Both the position numbers and the translations under genes were made by a program. The notes beneath the pieces are model-generated. The model did not search any database. It saw only the letters and a list, made by a program, of their open reading frames with translations, and had not been told where the DNA came from. 43,298 nt of DNA, taken from contig DAIDIH010000200.1 of assembly GCA_027459465.1 (NCBI GenBank), positions 1 through 43,298 on the forward strand, in the 5' to 3' direction. The DNA comes from Bryobacterales bacterium (GTDB lineage: Bacteria; Acidobacteriota; Terriglobia; Bryobacterales; Bryobacteraceae). The first letter of the stretch is position 1, and every line of letters starts with the position of its first letter. Of the stretch, positions 41,486 through 43,298 are shown in pieces.

Positions 41486-42493
41486 TCAGCACGGCGCGGG
41501 CACGCTTGCGATCCCGCCGGCCGGCACATCGAACAAACTCATCTGCGCTTCCCTCGGCCAGCCCTCCTTCAACGGCTCGAACCACCCCCGCTCGGTGAGG
41601 CCAAACCGCGCCCGCACCGCTTCCACCCGTGCCGCGATCGCCGCCGGGTCCGGATGGCGCAGATCGCCGCGCGCCGGAAACATCCGCTTGTACCGCTCGA
41701 ACAGTTTCGGATCGCGCCGCTGCACAAAGGCCAGAAAATGTTCCCGCGTCGGCGGCCGCAGAAACAGCGCGCTCGCATGAAACGAGCACGCCCCCGCCCT
41801 GGCCGCCGCCTCGCACACCGCGCCGATCTGCTCCTCGCTGTCGTTGAACCCCGGCATCACCGGGCAGCAGTTCACCCCCGTCCGTATGCCCGCCGCGGCC
41901 AGCGCCCGCACCGCTTCGAGCCTCCGTTCGGGCGCCGGCGCCATCGGCTCCAGCGCCCGCGCCATCCGCGCGTCGAGCGTCGTGATCGTCACGTCCACGC
42001 GCAGCGCATGCCGCTCGGCCACCCGCGCCAGCAACTCCACGTCCCGCATCACCACGTCGGACTTCGTAATCAGCCCGATCCGCAGCGCGCCCGTCCCCGC
42101 GAGCGTCTCCAGAATCCCCCGCGTAATCCGGTACCGCCGCTCGGCCGGCTGATAGGGATCCGTCGCCGTCCCCAGCGCCACAATCTCCCCCCGCCGCGTC
42201 CGCCCCAGTTCCCGCCGGAACAAAACCGGATCAAAATGTTTCGCGTAAATTTTCCGCTCGAACAGCACCGGATCCCGCAGTTCCAGAAACTCGTGCGTGT
42301 ACCGCGCATAACAATACTGGCAGCCGAACTCGCAGCCGCGGTACGGGTTGATCGTCCAGTCGAACGGCACGTTCTCGCTCGTGCACCGGTTCAGCAGCGA
42401 GCGCGAAGCCATGTCGAAGTACTCCACCCGCCGCTTTGCCAGCAGCGAAGGAGCGGAAGCGGCGAGGCGGGCGATGCCAACAAACTCGGTCAT
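41486..42493 (-). CDS. SplB-like (PA0069/Rv2578c-type) radical SAM protein
   Basis: 335 residues from ATG 42493. The cluster motif is Cys54-x3-Cys58-x2-Cys61 in YRGCEFGCQYCYARYTHEF, the PA0069/Rv2578c subgroup of the spore-photoproduct-lyase-like radical SAM enzymes. Other family landmarks are GEIVALGTATDPYQPAERRYRITRGIL, GLITKSDVVMRDVELL, VDVTITTLD and NCCPVMPGFNDSEEQI. It cleaves SAM to a 5'-deoxyadenosyl radical; the substrate of this subgroup is not established, though DNA-related repair has been proposed. It overlaps nothing, starts 193 bp from the divergent NYN gene, and ends 3 bp from the convergent ADOP stop. Confidence 0.92.
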   Translation of the reverse strand: MTEFVGIARLAASAPSLLAKRRVEYFDMASRSLLNRCTSENVPFDWTINPYRGCEFGCQYCYARYTHEFLELRDPVLFERKIYAKHFDPVLFRRELGRTRRGEIVALGTATDPYQPAERRYRITRGILETLAGTGALRIGLITKSDVVMRDVELLARVAERHALRVDVTITTLDARMARALEPMAPAPERRLEAVRALAAAGIRTGVNCCPVMPGFNDSEEQIGAVCEAAARAGACSFHASALFLRPPTREHFLAFVQRRDPKLFERYKRMFPARGDLRHPDPAAIAARVEAVRARFGLTERGWFEPLKEGWPREAQMSLFDVPAGGIASVPAPC

Positions 42494-42609
42494 GCGGGAG
42501 GACCTCGGCCTTCAGTATTCGCCTTTTCTTCGCCAGTGTCAAGACCCGATTACCATGGCGCTCCGCAGGGTGGCTGTCCGTACACTTCATCGCTCTTCCA
42601 ACCTTGCGG

Positions 42610-42615
42610 TACAAT
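42610..42615 (+). promoter_or_regulatory. -10 element of the NYN gene leader
   Basis: TACAAT (42610-42615) is a near-consensus -10. The -35 region is weak (TTCATC at 42586-42591 with an 18-bp spacer). A start at about 42621 would place the hairpin described next at the very 5' end of the RNA. Confidence 0.4.
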
Positions 42616-42620
42616 CAAAT

Positions 42621-42685
42621 CGCCGCTCCGACTACTACTTAATGGAGCGGTTACTACGAGGCTCCCTCGGGAGCCTTTTCTTTTT
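42621..42685 (+). promoter_or_regulatory. candidate transcription attenuator in the NYN gene leader
   Basis: Four segments can pair in alternative ways. Segment 1 is GCTCC (42625-42629), 2 is GGAGC (42644-42648), 3 is GCTCC (42661-42665) and 4 is GGAGC (42670-42674, offset within the stem by one). 1:2 forms a 7-bp hairpin CCGCTCC/GGAGCGG (42623-42650), and 3:4 forms the terminator. 2:3 pairing would act as antiterminator. A tiny frame, ATG 42642 to TAG 42698, could be a leader peptide but has no ribosome binding site. Confidence 0.5.
42660..42685 (+). terminator. intrinsic terminator directly in front of the NYN start codon
   Basis: GGCTCC-CTCG-GGAGCC (42660-42675) is followed at once by TTTTCTTTTT (42676-42685). 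The A of the NYN start codon is the next base. It therefore cannot serve an upstream gene only and must limit transcription into the NYN gene itself. Confidence 0.8.
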
Positions 42686-43204
42686 ATGGATCGAGTAGCT
42701 GTATTTGTCGACGCCGGTTACGTGTTCGCTCAGGGATCGGTCCTCCTGGCAGGGAGAAGATTGCCGCGAGCGGAGGTGACCTTGGCACACGAAGACGCTA
42801 TCAACGCATTCGCCGAGTTCGCCAGAAAATTATCCGGAGTGCCGCTGCTACGGGTTTACTGGTACGACGGAACCTCTACCGGGCCGACAGCGCAGCATTT
42901 GACGCTCGCTCACCTGGAAGATGTCAAAGTCAGGCTGGGCTTCGTGAACAGCGCCGGCGAACAGAAGGGAGTCGACTCGCTGATCGTTACGGATATGATC
43001 ACGCTCGCGCGAAATCGAGCGATCAGTGATGCCGTTCTCGTCTCCGGTGACGAGGACCTTCGCGTCGGAGTTCAACAGGCACAGGAATTCGGTGCCCGCG
43101 TCCACCTGATCGGAATCAAACCGAGTCGCGGGAGTCAGTCGCTCTTTCTGATGCAGGAGGCGGAATTTGTCAATCACTTTGAGACACCCGCCCGCATAAA
43201 TTAG
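42686..43204 (+). CDS. NYN (PIN-like) domain protein, putative ribonuclease
   Basis: 172 residues from ATG 42686. One compact PIN-like/NYN fold: RVAVFVDAGYVFAQG with Asp9 as first metal ligand, KGVDSLIVTDMITLARN with Asp97 and Asp103, and LVSGDEDLRVGVQQAQEFGARVHLIGI with Asp122/Asp124. This matches LabA/NYN relatives that bind Mg2+ and cleave RNA. It is cytoplasmic, with no other domain. There is no Shine-Dalgarno sequence because the ten bases before the ATG are the T-run of a terminator. Expression is therefore probably low and conditional on read-through. The frame stays open upstream for about 1 kb, but that part is antisense to the radical SAM gene. There is no neighbouring antitoxin-like ORF. 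Confidence 0.88.
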   Translation: MDRVAVFVDAGYVFAQGSVLLAGRRLPRAEVTLAHEDAINAFAEFARKLSGVPLLRVYWYDGTSTGPTAQHLTLAHLEDVKVRLGFVNSAGEQKGVDSLIVTDMITLARNRAISDAVLVSGDEDLRVGVQQAQEFGARVHLIGIKPSRGSQSLFLMQEAEFVNHFETPARIN

Positions 43205-43221
43205 TGTTGCTCCTGTTCGCT

Positions 43222-43241
43222 CGCCGCCCGCTCAGGCGGCG
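43222..43241 (+). other. GC-rich hairpin after the NYN gene
   Basis: CGCCGCC (43222-43228) pairs with GGCGGCG (43235-43241). No U-run follows, so it is at best a weak or factor-dependent terminator. The remaining 57 bases to the window end hold nothing I can name. Confidence 0.3.
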
Positions 43242-43298
43242 GATTGATCCATACAGCGGTAGGTCGCGCCGGTGGTCGGGGGTGCGCCCGGACGAAGC

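Noticed and set aside
41654..42685. Upstream extension of the NYN frame (plus strand)
   Set aside because: It is antisense to the radical SAM gene and would read through a perfect terminator; NYN homology starts at ATG 42686.
1..43298. CRISPR arrays, insertion sequences, prophage or integrase genes
   Set aside because: No regularly spaced repeats, transposase or integrase motifs, or terminal inverted repeats were seen, although a tRNA is present at the left end.

Overview
The window looks like a chromosomal segment of an Acidobacteriota member, most likely of the Solibacter/Bryobacter group. The reasons are high GC content, an 'acidobacterial duplicated orphan permease' (ADOP), a Solibacter-type propeller protein with the matching C-terminal module, an Oar-like TonB-dependent receptor, a membrane Ser/Thr kinase with TPRs, and a tricorn-type protease. 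I see no transposase, integrase, CRISPR array or phage structural gene.

Layout. 1-518: elongator tRNA-Met (minus strand), divergent from a good sigma-70 promoter that would drive a structured, non-coding stretch of about 190 nt. 519-7040: surface polysaccharide genes: a glycosyltransferase-methyltransferase fusion, a Wzt-type ABC ATPase with a C-terminal glycan-binding domain, a methyltransferase ending in a long coiled coil, and a double glycosyltransferase. 7072-13155: secreted tricorn protease and Oar-like outer-membrane receptor. 13213-17103 (minus): a membrane Ser/Thr kinase overlapping a small secreted cysteine protein, then another exported protein. 17159-21940: a tight five-glycosyltransferase operon. 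21957-26133: an esterase-like protein lacking its nucleophile, alanine racemase, a small basic ORF, a broken OmpA-like/zincin gene and a methyltransferase.

26144-41482 is the most interesting region. An HlyD-type adaptor, three MacB/LolD-type ATPases, a one-TM small protein, an NtrC-family regulator and its histidine kinase form a co-directional block that contains no permease. The only MacB-type permease in the window is the ADOP about 6 kb downstream. Both the adaptor gene and the ADOP gene have a sigma-54 -24/-12 motif just before the start codon. Each motif has two GTCC-N6/7-G(A/T)AC boxes exactly 20 bp apart about 65-80 bp upstream. The simplest model is that the locally encoded NtrC-type regulator activates both promoters, so the 'orphan' permease is co-regulated with its adaptor and ATPases. 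Between the two halves lie a minus-strand run (propeller protein, DUF2264 protein, AAA ATPase, TOPRIM-like protein) and a zinc-ribbon membrane protein. The AAA/TOPRIM pair resembles OLD/PARIS-type defence modules.

41486-43298: a SplB-like radical SAM protein, divergent from a NYN-domain RNase-like gene. The short leader of the NYN gene contains four mutually complementary segments that form a textbook attenuator, with an intrinsic terminator touching the start codon.

All functional statements rest on motif reading by eye. No database search, alignment or structure calculation was run.
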